The translations under genes were made by a program, and so were the position numbers. This document shows, in pieces, positions 1 to 9,020 of a DNA stretch of 64,000 nucleotides. Location: assembly GCA_026874595.1 (NCBI GenBank), contig CM049309.1, positions 12,762,576-12,826,575 on the forward strand. Reading direction: 5' to 3'. The notes beneath the pieces were generated by a model, which worked only from the letters and a program-made list of their open reading frames with translations, made no database searches and had not been told where the DNA came from. Every line of letters starts with the position of its first letter. Position 1 is the first letter of the stretch. Source of the stretch: Sipunculus nudus (Eukaryota; Annelida; Sipuncula; Golfingiida; Sipunculidae).

Positions 1-219
1 CAGAAGATCGGCGTGTGGACGGCCGAGAACTCCCTCCACGTCCGCCGTGCTGAGTGGACAGAGGTCCTCCGAATCCGAACCGGAACTGAGCGAATGCCAC
101 AGCTGATCCACCTCATCTGAAACATCGTATTGCTCGGTGTCTTCTAGCACAAACGCTGGTTGCTTTCTCGCCGGGCTGGTTTGAAGATGGGTCCGATGAT
201 AGTGCATGAATGAAGTCAT
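1..219 (-). CDS. p53: p53-family protein, gene 0 (5' part only, codons 1-73)
   Basis: This is the N-terminal end of the first gene, cut by the window edge. It contains the acidic N-terminus and the transactivation box around L40-W41-L44. Relative to the commonest protein in the array it has R18 rather than K18 and a private D11H change. Its TATA box is at 299-306. Whether the rest of the gene is intact cannot be seen. Confidence 0.9.
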   Translation of the reverse strand, partial: MTSFMHYHRTHLQTSPARKQPAFVLEDTEQYDVSDEVDQLWHSLSSGSDSEDLCPLSTADVEGVLGRPHADLL

Positions 220-477
220 TTTTTTCAGTTATTGTGAATAGCAGGATGTTGTTATGTGAAAAGCGGCTCGGATACTGCAGTCAATTACGGGAAGTGGGTA
301 TATATATTTGACCATTGTATTTAAAGTGATAAGTATTTCCTGAAGAGCGGTCAGTTCATAAGGCGTTGTTGAGAGTAGATATCTAGTGCAGTCTGGTACT
401 CGCCATCGCAGAACCTATTGGACACGGTCCATTACTCTCAACCCATCACATCACAGGGCGTGGGAGGAATGATTAGG

Positions 478-545
478 TCGGGGCGCCCGGTGCGGGCAGG
501 GCCGTCCCGGTCCACTGCTTCTCACTCGGAACCGGGCAAGCCTCT
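478..545. promoter_or_regulatory. GC/CpG-rich upstream island with hairpin and p53 half-site
   Basis: This short block is rich in G, C and CpG inside AT-rich DNA, about 260-325 bp upstream of the gene 0 start codon. It contains an imperfect inverted repeat, CCCGGTCC (506-513) against GGAACCGGG (528-536). It also contains the decamer GGGCAAGCCT (534-543), which fits the p53 half-site rule RRRCWWGYYY exactly. A second half-site is not adjacent, and one such decamer is expected by chance in about 4 kb, so autoregulation is only a possibility. The block recurs in every unit. Spacers 10 and 18 share a C-to-A change in it, and spacer 3 has GGACAAGCCT, which still fits the rule. Confidence 0.35.
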
Positions 546-1001
546 TGATTATCATTACCAGTGCTCAGTTAAGGGAAATGACTTCAAACGGAGACTTAAA
601 CAATCGCAATGTTCTTGCAGTGTAACAGTGAGAAGATTATTACTCGGAGACCGCATTTAAATGCAGTTCAGAAAAGAGGGACAATCATCATTAATTCATG
701 CAGTCGCTGGTATTTTGCCGCTGTTGCGCTGAAACTAAACAACCATTTTAATTATCCTAGTGATACATAATAAAATAACAACAATTCAGTACAAGTACAC
801 GTGATGAGGTTTATTTAACAGGTTTGACTCAAGTGAATAATATTTTTTTAATGAATTCTTTTTGGGCCGAATCGAAAAAAAAATCTTATCTTCTCGTAAT
901 GATTTCTATTTTATGTGCTCGATTAGAATTATTAGAATTATTAGAAGGGTGACACTAAAATTACCATTTTAAACGTAAAATGTTCTAAAGATTTTTGGCT
1001 A

Positions 1002-1115
1002 TTTTTTTTTTTTTTTTTTTTTTAGGCTCATGGATTGACAGCGGTGATGTCATCCGGTGTGGGCGAAGTAACCAGCGACTAGGATAACCGCTGAGGAAAC
1101 AGCTTCCGTAACTGA
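1002..1115 (-). repeat. Poly(A)-tailed, structured segment, possible retroposon or 3' end of a retrocopy
   Basis: On the minus strand, a roughly 90-bp segment of balanced composition ends in about 22 A (plus-strand T run 1002-1023). It contains the perfect 7-bp pair CAGCGGT (1039-1045) and ACCGCTG (1087-1093), enclosing a second 4-bp pair ATCC (1052-1055) and GGAT (1082-1085). This looks like the tail of a retroposed sequence in the same orientation as the p53 genes, 1.33 kb downstream of the gene 1 stop codon. I found no AATAAA just before the A run and no target-site duplication, so a SINE, an internal-priming site or a simple A-run expansion all remain possible. The run length and interruptions differ between units and serve as lineage markers. 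Confidence 0.35.
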
Positions 1116-1769
1116 CAGGCTTTAATAAATTAACAACTATATTTGTTCTCTTCTCACACACACATTCACGCGCGCACATGCAGTGAATCAATTTTTAATA
1201 TATTAATGCGCAAGATAAGAATAAAGAGATATATACATATCACCAATTAACATATATATTTTACTGCAGTGTCGCTGAATATACGTCAGGTGAAGACATC
1301 ATGCAGTTCTTACATCAAACATTGCCGGCAGTCTGACCGACACGCACATGCATGTAAAAGTTTAAACAAACCAAAATGAGTCGTCAAGAAAAATCGACAA
1401 GTAACATCCAAAAATGCAGTTACCAATAAAAATACATTTTAACCAATACCTGCAGAAATAAAAAAAAATTTCCTAACCGCTTTGATGTAATACCGAGCAA
1501 AAGATCAAAGGCTGTTGTTTGTAAATTTGATGAAATTCGGAATTTTATTTTTGGTTCACCAAAGGCAATATCAAAACGATAACGTTATCAAAAATAACTC
1601 CGACAAATTCACATGGCATTTTTATGTGTGACATTGAAAGTTTGGGTTGAGTTACAGAATTAATCGGAAACGAGCTCGATATACAGGAAAGCGGCCCTTC
1701 ATTTTCATGTTCCGCTGCACTCTTGTAAAGGCCGAGGATTGATTTGCGGGAACAACTTTTGTTTTGCTA

Positions 1770-1783
1770 TTGTACCGGTACAA
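1770..1783. repeat. 14-bp perfect palindrome TTGTACCGGTACAA
   Basis: This is a perfect inverted repeat without a spacer, present in the same place in every unit. A second, 12-bp palindrome GATAACGTTATC lies at 1578-1589; several units have lost it through a G-to-A change (for example spacers 7, 8 and 10). Either could be a dimeric protein-binding site; nothing else supports a function. Confidence 0.3.
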
Positions 1784-1817
1784 AAGGCGACTTTGTCTGG
1801 GCCTGCGTATTCAGAAA

Positions 1818-1970
1818 ATGAGATATCCTGGGTTCCATCATCTTTTAATAGTGGGCTTTATATTTTGCGGGATTTATTTCACGAGCCCCGGGCAAAGACT
1901 GCAACAAAGTATTCATGTTCGGAAAGCGCGTACTGCATTGAGTCTCTATATATATAGTCTCCTGTATTGA
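1818..1970 (+). CDS. Doubtful 50-codon ORF with one hydrophobic segment
   Basis: It starts at an ATG and ends at TGA. After an MRYPG start (MKYPG in spacers 7, 8, 10, 11, 12 and 15) comes a hydrophobic stretch of about 15 residues, then SPGQRL and a basic tail with HVRK. The shape resembles the N-terminal anchor of a type II membrane protein, but no catalytic domain follows. It is open in nearly all units, which means little for a short ORF in near-identical repeats. Spacer 18 has lost it by a one-base deletion. I do not recognise it; it may be chance or an exon fragment. Confidence 0.15.
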   Translation: MRYPGFHHLLIVGFIFCGIYFTSPGQRLQQSIHVRKARTALSLYIYSLLY

Positions 1971-2091
1971 TAATGATGTAATCGCATGATTTTAATAAGG
2001 AAAATGGGTTACCAGAATTCGTAACAGACAGGATTTTCTCCATATTTATTGAAGATAAATGACAATAATATCTGACAGTGGGTTGAAAATA

Positions 2092-2097
2092 TTTATT
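2092..2097 (-). terminator. Candidate polyadenylation signal AATAAA of gene 1
   Basis: The minus strand reads AATAAA about 260 nt after the stop codon, in a very AT-rich context. A second AATAAA lies a little further on (2045-2050). Either would give a 3' UTR of about 280-330 nt. The same signals recur before every gene. Cleavage position and use are inferred. Confidence 0.45.
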
Positions 2098-2294
2098 ATA
2101 ATATAATTGAATATGTCAAGCAAATGAAATAGTTTATGTGGCAACAATATTGACATAACCCGCAACAATTTACATGTACACAAGGATGTTAGAAAAATAT
2201 TGTTATTTTAGTGGATCAACACGTAAAAGCACCGAGTGCACGAAATATAAGCAAATACATAGATGTAATATATTATAGCACCTAAAGAGTTGTG

Positions 2295-2357
2295 AACCTA
2301 ATATTTGAGGCGCTGCTCATGCAGCAGGCATGCAGAATGTCCTCTGGAAATTAGGTT
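2295..2357 (-). promoter_or_regulatory. Stem-loop spanning the stop codon and start of the 3' UTR
   Basis: Three nested pairings are visible: AACCTAAT (2295-2302) with ATTAGGTT (2350-2357), GAGG (2307-2310) with CCTC (2341-2344), and CTGCT (2313-2317) with AGCAG (2323-2327) around a 5-nt loop. The outer stem includes two bases of the TAA stop codon (2356-2358). The pairings are kept in every unit I checked. In unit 18 the one change in this block (58910) falls in the apical loop. A role in mRNA stability or in termination is inference. Confidence 0.4.
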
Positions 2358-3558
2358 AAAAAGGAAACTGTTTGTGAAACTGGCTAAGCACCGTCTGGGT
2401 CTGTTCAGCAGGGATGAGGGCCATGAGCTCCAGGGCATCTCTCATTCTCTTGAGCGTTTCATAGTTGTCTCTGCCCGTGACCGTCAGAGTGAAGACTTCC
2501 ATATCACCTACTTTCCTCCGCTTGTCCATCGTGGCACCGACCTGCGGAGCCCCAAGACCTGTGGCTTTTCTTTTCTGGCCCGCCTGTGGACCTGTCTTCT
2601 CATCCACCCGACGGTCCCGACCGGGGCAGGCACAGATTCGGACCTCGGCAGACTGTCTGCCCAGCACTTGCCCCTGATGTTCCAGCGTGAAGATGACCCT
2701 GAGAGGGCGTCTGTTGAGTCCACCCACACAGGAAGAGAAGCACATGAACTGGTAGAGGTTGGTGATCCATTGGTTACCCGCTTGTGGTGTCTGATGAGGT
2801 ATAATGACTGACTGCCTGCGCGTTTCGGGGTCCTCGTAGTACCGGGAAAGTGAATGTTCGCATCGCAGCAGGTGGGATGGTGCTGGGTGGTTGTCGTTGA
2901 ACTCGCTTGTACCGGCGTGGTTTGGACATCGGGTGACGATCTCCTGCACGTGTTCCGGCTTGACATAGACAGGCATGGCTCTGATAATACTACCGCTGGG
3001 AGGTGGGGTGGCCGTGGTGAACTTGACCGGACAAGCAGTGGCCATGCGCACATAGAGTTTATTCAGAGCTGGTGAGTAGGTCCAGTTGGCAGATTTGGTG
3101 TCCTTGACTGGCTGTTCGAAACCCACCTGGAAGCCGTAGTGGCCTGGGTATGCCGTGGCAGACGGCAGGGAGTGCTGCTGGCCTGTGGCTGGAGAAGCCT
3201 GCGGTGACGGGGTTGATGTGGTCAGGGGTACAGGGATTTGCGAGTCCGCTGCTCTGTCACTCATGTCACGTGACGCATCGGCTTCCAGCAGATCCTGTTC
3301 GCTGTCGGCATGAGTGTTATATTCTTCGGGATCCGTTTTCAGAAGATCGGCGTGTGGACGGCCGAGAACTCCCTCCACGTCCGCCGTGCTGAGTGGACAG
3401 AGGTCCTCCGAATCCGAACCGGAACTGAGCGAATGCCACAGCTGATCCACCTCATCTGAAACATCGTATTGCTCGGTGTCTTCCAGCACAAACGCTGGTT
3501 GCTTTCTCGCCGGGCTGGTTTGAAGATCGGTCCGATGATAGTGCATGAATGAAGTCAT
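2356..3558 (-). CDS. p53: p53-family transcription factor, gene 1 (intact, 400 aa, intronless)
   Basis: This gene encodes a sequence-specific, tetrameric nuclear transcription factor of the stress-response p53/p63/p73 family. Residues 21-60 are acidic and contain V37-x3-W41-x2-L44, the MDM2/coactivator-binding helix pattern. A proline/serine/threonine-rich linker follows (about 107-134). The DNA-binding domain spans about 138-320, with Zn ligands C211, H214, C273 and C277, and the contact or structural arginines R210, R283, R284, R307, R314 and R316 (human 175, 248, 249, 273, 280 and 282). Basic clusters KRK (329-331) and KRRK (346-349) follow, then a tetramerisation domain (354-383) with FTL and G362. 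It stops 17 residues later, without a SAM domain. No intron interrupts it. Private or rare residues are R18, N81 and E87. The start is the first ATG, about 59 nt after a predicted initiator. The family assignment is firm; p53 versus p63/p73 orthology is not. Confidence 0.95.
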   Translation of the reverse strand: MTSFMHYHRTDLQTSPARKQPAFVLEDTEQYDVSDEVDQLWHSLSSGSDSEDLCPLSTADVEGVLGRPHADLLKTDPEEYNTHADSEQDLLEADASRDMSDRAADSQIPVPLTTSTPSPQASPATGQQHSLPSATAYPGHYGFQVGFEQPVKDTKSANWTYSPALNKLYVRMATACPVKFTTATPPPSGSIIRAMPVYVKPEHVQEIVTRCPNHAGTSEFNDNHPAPSHLLRCEHSLSRYYEDPETRRQSVIIPHQTPQAGNQWITNLYQFMCFSSCVGGLNRRPLRVIFTLEHQGQVLGRQSAEVRICACPGRDRRVDEKTGPQAGQKRKATGLGAPQVGATMDKRRKVGDMEVFTLTVTGRDNYETLKRMRDALELMALIPAEQTQTVLSQFHKQFPF

Positions 3559-5688
3559 TTTTTTTTCAGTTATTGTGAATAGCAGGATGTTGTTATGTGA
3601 AAAGCGGCTCGGATACTGTAGTCAATTACGGGAAGTGGGTATATATATTTGACCATTGTATTTAAAGTGATAAGTATTTCCTGAAGAGCGGTCAGTTCAT
3701 AAGGCGTTGTTGAGAGTAGATATCTAGCGCAGTCTGGTACTCGCCATCGCAGAACCTATTGGACACGGTCCATTACTCTCAACCCATCACATCACAGTGC
3801 GTGGGAGGAATGATTAGGTCGGGGCGCCCGGTGCGGGCAGGGCCGTCCCGGTCCACTGCTTCTCACTCGGAACCGGGCAAGCCTCTTGATTATCATTACC
3901 AGTGCTCAGTTAAGGGAAATGACTTCAAACGGAGACTTAAACAATCGCAATGTTCTTGCAGTGTAACAGTGAGAAGATTATTACTCGGAGACCGCATTTA
4001 AATGCAGTTCAGAAAAGAGGGACAATCATCATTGATTCATGCAGTCGCTGGTATTTTGCCGCTGTTGCGCTGAAACTAAACAACCATTTAAATTATCCTA
4101 GTGATACATAATAAAATAACAACAATTCAGTACAAGTACACGTGATGAGGTTTATTTAACAGGTTTGACTCAAGTGAATAATATTTTTTTAATGAATTCT
4201 ATTTGGGCCGAATCGGAAAAAAAATCTTATCTTCTCGTAATGTTTTCTATTTTATGTGCTCCTCGATTAGAATTATAAAGGGTGACACTAAAATTACCAT
4301 TTTAAACGTAAAATGTTCGAAAGATTTTTGGCTATGTTTTTTTTTTTTTTTTTTAGGCTCATGGATTGACAGCGGTGATGTCATCCGGTGTGGGCGAAGT
4401 AACCAGCGACTAGGATAACCGCTGAGGAAACAGCTTCCGTAACTGACAGGCTTTAATAAATTAACAACTATATTTGTTCTCTTCTCACACACACACATTC
4501 ACGCGCGCACATGCAGTGAATCAATTTTTAATATATTAATGCGCAAGATAAGAATAAAGAGATATATACATATCACCAATTAACATATATATTTTACTGC
4601 AGTGTCGCTGAATATACGTCAGGTGAAGACATCATGCAGTTCTTACATCAAACATTGCCGGCAGTCTGACCGACACGCACATGCATGTAAAAGTTTAAAC
4701 AAACCAAAATGAGTCGTCAAGAAAAATCGACAAGTAACATCCAAAAATGCAGTTACCAATAAAAATACATTTTAACCAACACCTGTAGAAATAAAAAAAA
4801 AATTCCTGACCGCTTTGATGTAATACCGAGCAAAAGATCAAAGGCTGTTGTTGGTAAATTTGATGAAATTCGGAATTTTATTTTTGGTTCACCAAAGGCA
4901 ATATCAAAACGATAACGTTATCAAAAATAACTCCGACAAATTCACATGGCATTTTTATGTGTGACATTGAAAGTTTGGGTTGAGTTACAGAATTAATCGG
5001 AAACGAGCTCGATATACAGGAAAGCGGCCCTTCATTTTCATGTTCCGCTGCACTCTTGTAAAGGCCGAGGATTAATTTGCGGGAACAACTTTTGTTTTGC
5101 TATTGTACCGGTACAAAAGGCGACTTTGTCTGGGCCTGCGTATTCAGAAAATGAGATATCCTGGGTTCCATCATCTTTTAATAGTGGGCTTTATATTTTG
5201 CGGGATTTATTTCACGAGCCCCGGGCAAAGACTGCAACAAAGTATTCATGTTCGGAAAGCGCGTACTGCATTGAGTCTCTATATATATAGTCTCCTGTAT
5301 TGATAATGATGTAATCGCATGATTTTAATAAGGAAAATGGGTTACCAGAATTCGTAACAGACAGGATTTTCTCCATATTTATTGAAGATAAATGACAATA
5401 ATATCTGACAGTGGGTTGAAAATATTTATTATAATATAATTGAATATGTCAAGCAAATGAAATAGTTTATGTAGCAACAATATTGACATAACCCGCAACA
5501 ATTTACATGTACACAAGGATGTTAGAAAAATATTGTTATTTTAGTGGATCAACACGTAAAAGCACCGAGTGCACGAAATATAAGCAAATACATAGATGTA
5601 ATATATTATAGCACCTAAAGAGTTGTGAACCTAATATTTGAGGCGCTGCTCATGCAGCAGGCATGCAGAATGTCCTCTGGAAATTAGG
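3559..5688. other. Spacer 1
   Basis: It has the same layout as spacer 0. The T run is 4337-4354 (18 T, preceded by TATG). The CA microsatellite is one dinucleotide longer than usual. In the GC-rich island, CAGTGCGTGG replaces the usual CAGGGCGTGG. The 50-codon ORF is intact. No other gene is seen. Confidence 0.8.
3611..3650 (-). promoter_or_regulatory. Core promoter of gene 1: TATA box plus initiator-like CAGTA
   Basis: On the minus strand a TATATATA box (3647-3640) is followed by CAGTAT whose A (3617) lies 30 nt after the first T of the box. That is the usual metazoan TATA-to-start distance. It predicts a 59-nt leader with no upstream ATG. The TATA box recurs at 299, 6972, 10304, 13641, 16972, 20298, 23626, 26951, 30275, 33607, 36934, 40261, 43586, 46920, 50242, 53569, 56903, 60228 and 63560 (low coordinate of each), 79-82 bp from the start codon. 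The small variation comes mainly from the T run next to the ATG. The initiator reads CAGCAT in genes 13 and 16. Confidence 0.65.
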
Positions 5689-6891
5689 TTAAAAAGGAAA
5701 CTGTTTGTGAAACTGGCTAAGCACCGTCTGGGTCTGTTCAGCAGGGATGAGGGCCATGAGCTCCAGGGCATCTCTCATTCTCTTGAGCGTTTCATAGTTG
5801 TCTCTGCCCGTGACCGTCAGAGTGAAGACTTCCATATCACCTACTTTCCTCCGCTTGTCCATCGTGGCACCGACCTGCGGAGCCCCAAGACCTGTGGCTT
5901 TTCTTTTCTGGCCCGCCTGTGGACCTGTCTTCTCATCCACCCGACGGTCCCGACCGGGGCAGGCACAGATTCGGACCTCGGCAGACTGTCTGCCCAGCAC
6001 TTGCCCCTGGTGTTCAAGCGTGAAGATGACCCTGAGAGGGCGTCGGTTGAGTCCACCCACACAGGAAGAGAAGCACATGAACTGGTAGAGGTTGGTGATC
6101 CATTGGTTACCCGCTTGTGGTGTCTGATGAGGTATAATGACTGACTGCCTGCGCGTTTCGGGGTCCTTGTAGTACCGGGAAAGTGAATGTTCGCATCGCA
6201 GCAGGTGGGATGGTGCTGGGTGGTTGTCGTTGAACTCGCTTGTACCGGCGTGGTTTGGACATCGGGTGACGATCTCCTGCACGTGTTCCGGCTTGACATA
6301 GACAGGCATGGCTCTGATAATACTACCGCTGGGAGGTGGGGTGGCCGTGGTGAACTTGACCGGACAAGCAGTGGCCATGCGCACATAGAGTTTATTCAGA
6401 GCTGGTGAGTAGGTCCAGTTGGCAGATTTGGTGTCCTTGACTGGCTGTTCGAAACCCACCTGGAAGCCGTAGTGGCCTGGGTATGCCGTGGCAGACGGCA
6501 GGGAGTGCTGCTGGCCTGTGGCTGGAGAAGCCTGCGGTGACGGGGTTGATGTGGTCAGGGGTACAGGGATTTGCGAGTCCGCTGCTCTGTCACTCATGTC
6601 ACGTGACGCATCGGCTTCAAGCAGATCCTGTACGCTGTCGGCATGAGTGTTATATTCTTCGGGATCCGTTTTCAGAAGATCGGCGTGTGGACGGCCGAGA
6701 ACTCCCTCCACGTCCGCCGTGCTGAGTGGACAGAGGTCCTCCGAATCCGAACCGGAACTGAGCGAATGCCACAGCTGATCCACCTCATCTGAAACATCGT
6801 ATTGCTCGGTGTCTTCCAGCACAAACGCTGGTTGCTTTCTCGCCGGGCTGGTTTGAAGATCGGTCCGATGATAGTGCATGAATGAAGTCAT
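5689..6891 (-). CDS. p53: p53-family transcription factor, gene 2 (intact, 400 aa)
   Basis: The frame is open over all 400 codons with every domain and key residue described for gene 1. It shares R18 and N81 with gene 1 and has a private E242K in the DNA-binding domain, away from the Zn ligands and contact arginines. The TATA box is at 6972-6979. Confidence 0.94.
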   Translation of the reverse strand: MTSFMHYHRTDLQTSPARKQPAFVLEDTEQYDVSDEVDQLWHSLSSGSDSEDLCPLSTADVEGVLGRPHADLLKTDPEEYNTHADSVQDLLEADASRDMSDRAADSQIPVPLTTSTPSPQASPATGQQHSLPSATAYPGHYGFQVGFEQPVKDTKSANWTYSPALNKLYVRMATACPVKFTTATPPPSGSIIRAMPVYVKPEHVQEIVTRCPNHAGTSEFNDNHPAPSHLLRCEHSLSRYYKDPETRRQSVIIPHQTPQAGNQWITNLYQFMCFSSCVGGLNRRPLRVIFTLEHQGQVLGRQSAEVRICACPGRDRRVDEKTGPQAGQKRKATGLGAPQVGATMDKRRKVGDMEVFTLTVTGRDNYETLKRMRDALELMALIPAEQTQTVLSQFHKQFPF

Positions 6892-9020
6892 TTTTTTTCA
6901 GTTATTGTGAATAGCAGGATGTTGTTATGTGAAAAGCGGCTCGGATACTGCAGTCAATTACGGGAAGTGGGTATATATATTTGACCATTGTATTTAAAGT
7001 GATAAGTATTTCCTGAAGAGCGGTCAGTTCATAAGGCGTTGTTGAGAGTAGATATCTAGCGCAGTCTGGTACTCGCCATCGCAGAACCTATTGGACACGG
7101 TCCATTACTCTCAACCCATCACATCACAGGGCGTGGGAGGAATGATTAGGTCGGGGCGCCCGGTGCGGGCAGGGCCATCCCGGTCCACTGCTTCTCACTC
7201 GGAACCGGGCAAGCCTCTTGATTATCATTACCAGTGCTCAGTTAAGGGAAATGACTTCAAACGGAGACTTAAACAATCGCAATGTTCTTGCAGTGTAACA
7301 GTGAGAAGATTATTACTCGGAGACCGCATTTAAATGCAGTTCAGAAAAGAGGGACAATCATCATTAATTCATGCAGTCGCTGGTATTTTGCCGCTGTTGC
7401 GCTGCAACTAAACAACCATTTAAATTATCCTAGTGATACATAATAAAATAACAACAATTGAGTACAAGTACACGTGATGAGGTTTATTTAACAGGTTTGA
7501 CTCAAGTGAATAATATTTTTTTAATGAATTCTATTTGGGCCGAATCGAAAAAAAAATCTTATCTTCTCGTAATGTTTTCTATTTTATGTGCTCCTCGATT
7601 AGAATTATAAAGGGTGACACTAAAATTACCATTTTAAACGTAAAATGTTCGAAAGATTTTTGGCTATGTTTTTTTTTTTTTTTTTTTTAGGCTCATGGAT
7701 TGACAGCGGTGATGTCATCCGGTGTGGGCGAAGTAACCAGCGACTAGGATAACCGCTGAGGAAACAGCTTCCGTAACTGACAGGCTTTAATAAATTAACA
7801 ACTATATTTGTTCTCTTCTCACACACACATTCACGCGCGCACATGCAGTGAATCAATTTTTAATATATTAATGCGCAAGATAAGAATAAAGAGATATATA
7901 CATATCACCAATTAACATATATATTTTACTGCAGTGTCGCTGAATATACGTCAGGTGAAGACATCATGCAGTTCTTACATCAAACATTGCCGGCAGTCTG
8001 ACCGACACGCACATGCATGTAAAAGTTTAAACAAACCAAAATGAGTCGTCAAGAAAAATCGACAAGTAACATCCAAAAATGCAGTTACCAATAAAAATAC
8101 ATTTTAACCAATACCTGCAGAAATAAAAAAAAATTTCCTAACCGCTTTGATGTAATACCGAGCAAAAGATCAAAGGCTGTTGTTTGTAAATTTGATGAAA
8201 TTCGGAATTTTATTTTTGGTTCACCAAAGGCAATATCAAAACGATAACGTTATCAAAAATAACTCCGACAAATTCACATGGCATTTTTATGTGTGACATT
8301 GAAAGTTTGGGTTGAGTTACAGAATTAATCGGAAACGAGCTCGATATACAGGAAAGCGGCCCTTCATTTTCATGTTCCGCTTCACTCTTGTAAAGGCCGA
8401 GGATTAATTTGCGGGAACAACTTTTGTTTTGCTATTGTACCGGTACAAAAGGCGACTTTGTCTGGGCCTGCGTATTCAGAAAATGAGATATCCTGGGTTC
8501 CATCATCTTTTAATAGTGGGCTTTATATTTTGCGGGATTTATTTCACGAGCCCCGGGCAAAGACTGCAACAAAGTATTCATGTTCGGAAAGCGCGTACTG
8601 CATTGAGTCTCTATATATATAGTCTCTTGTATTGATAATGATGTAATCGCATGATTTTAATAAGGAAAATGGGTTACCAGAATTCGTAACAGACAGGATT
8701 TTCTCCATATTTATTGAAGATAAATGACATTAATATCTGACAGTGGGTTGAAAATATTTATTATAATATAATTGAATATGTCAAGCAAATGAAACAGTTT
8801 ATGTAGCAACAATATTGACATAACCCGCAACAATTTACATGTACACAAGGATGTTAGAAAAATATTGTTATTTTAGTGGATCAACACGTAAAAGCACCGA
8901 GTGCACGAAATATAAGCAAATACATAGATGTAATATATTATAGCACCTAAAGAGTTGTGAACCTAATATTTGAGGCGCTGCTCATGCAGCAGGCATGCAG
9001 AATGTCCTCTGGAAATTAGG
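6892..9020. other. Spacer 2
   Basis: It has the same layout as spacer 0. The T run is 7669-7688 (20 T). Shared with spacer 4 is GCGCTGCAACTAA (about 7399) in place of the usual GCTGAAACTAA, a marker linking these two units. The 50-codon ORF is intact. No other gene is seen. Confidence 0.8.

Larger units (their letters stand above)
220..2355. other. Spacer 0 (reference description of the 2.1-kb spacer)
   Basis: From low to high coordinate the spacer holds: the leader and core promoter of gene 0 (TATA 299-306); a GC-rich island (478-545); AT-rich DNA; a 22-T run (1002-1023) followed by a structured 90-bp segment; a CA microsatellite with a GCGCGC stretch (about 1154-1180); AT-rich DNA with palindromes at 1578-1589 and 1770-1783; a 50-codon plus-strand ORF (1818-1970); and the 3' UTR of gene 1. 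A private rearrangement at about 920-946 repeats an ATTAGAATT motif and drops a CTC relative to other units. I see no tRNA, rRNA, spliceosomal RNA or transposase sequence. Confidence 0.85.

Noticed and set aside
418-660. 80-codon plus-strand frame in the GC-rich island
   Set aside because: It starts with TTG, is interrupted by a stop in spacer 3 and loses codons in spacers 14 and 17. No recognisable protein.
1031-1110. C/D-box snoRNA or hammerhead ribozyme in the structured segment
   Set aside because: GTGATGT and CTGA boxes are present, and GTGATG with CGAAG loosely recalls a hammerhead core. But the C box and the core each have mismatches at required positions, the GAA is followed by G rather than A, and no proper terminal stem or cleavage site is seen.
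985-1191. Minus-strand ORF of about 70-90 codons running into a lysine run
   Set aside because: The lysines are the poly(A) tract and its length varies with the homopolymer. No domain and no stable C-terminus.
2221-2260. Hairpin GCAC-CGA-GTGC in the 3' UTR as a guide-RNA-like element
   Set aside because: It is a 4-bp stem with a 3-nt loop in AT-rich DNA; short enough to be chance and with no supporting context.
2305-2811. 168-codon plus-strand ORF antisense to the 3' half of each p53 gene
   Set aside because: It begins with TTG and has no ATG until near its end. It lies opposite the conserved DNA-binding and tetramerisation coding sequence, so its openness is a by-product of p53 codon use. 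Genes 13 and 16 alter its end freely.
2508-3053. 181-codon ORF in another minus-strand frame inside p53
   Set aside because: It has an ATG in most copies, but the ATG is lost in genes 11, 12 and 15 (the Y169C base change), and the frame is cut to 112 codons in genes 5 and 19. No domain is recognisable. I treat it as a shadow frame.
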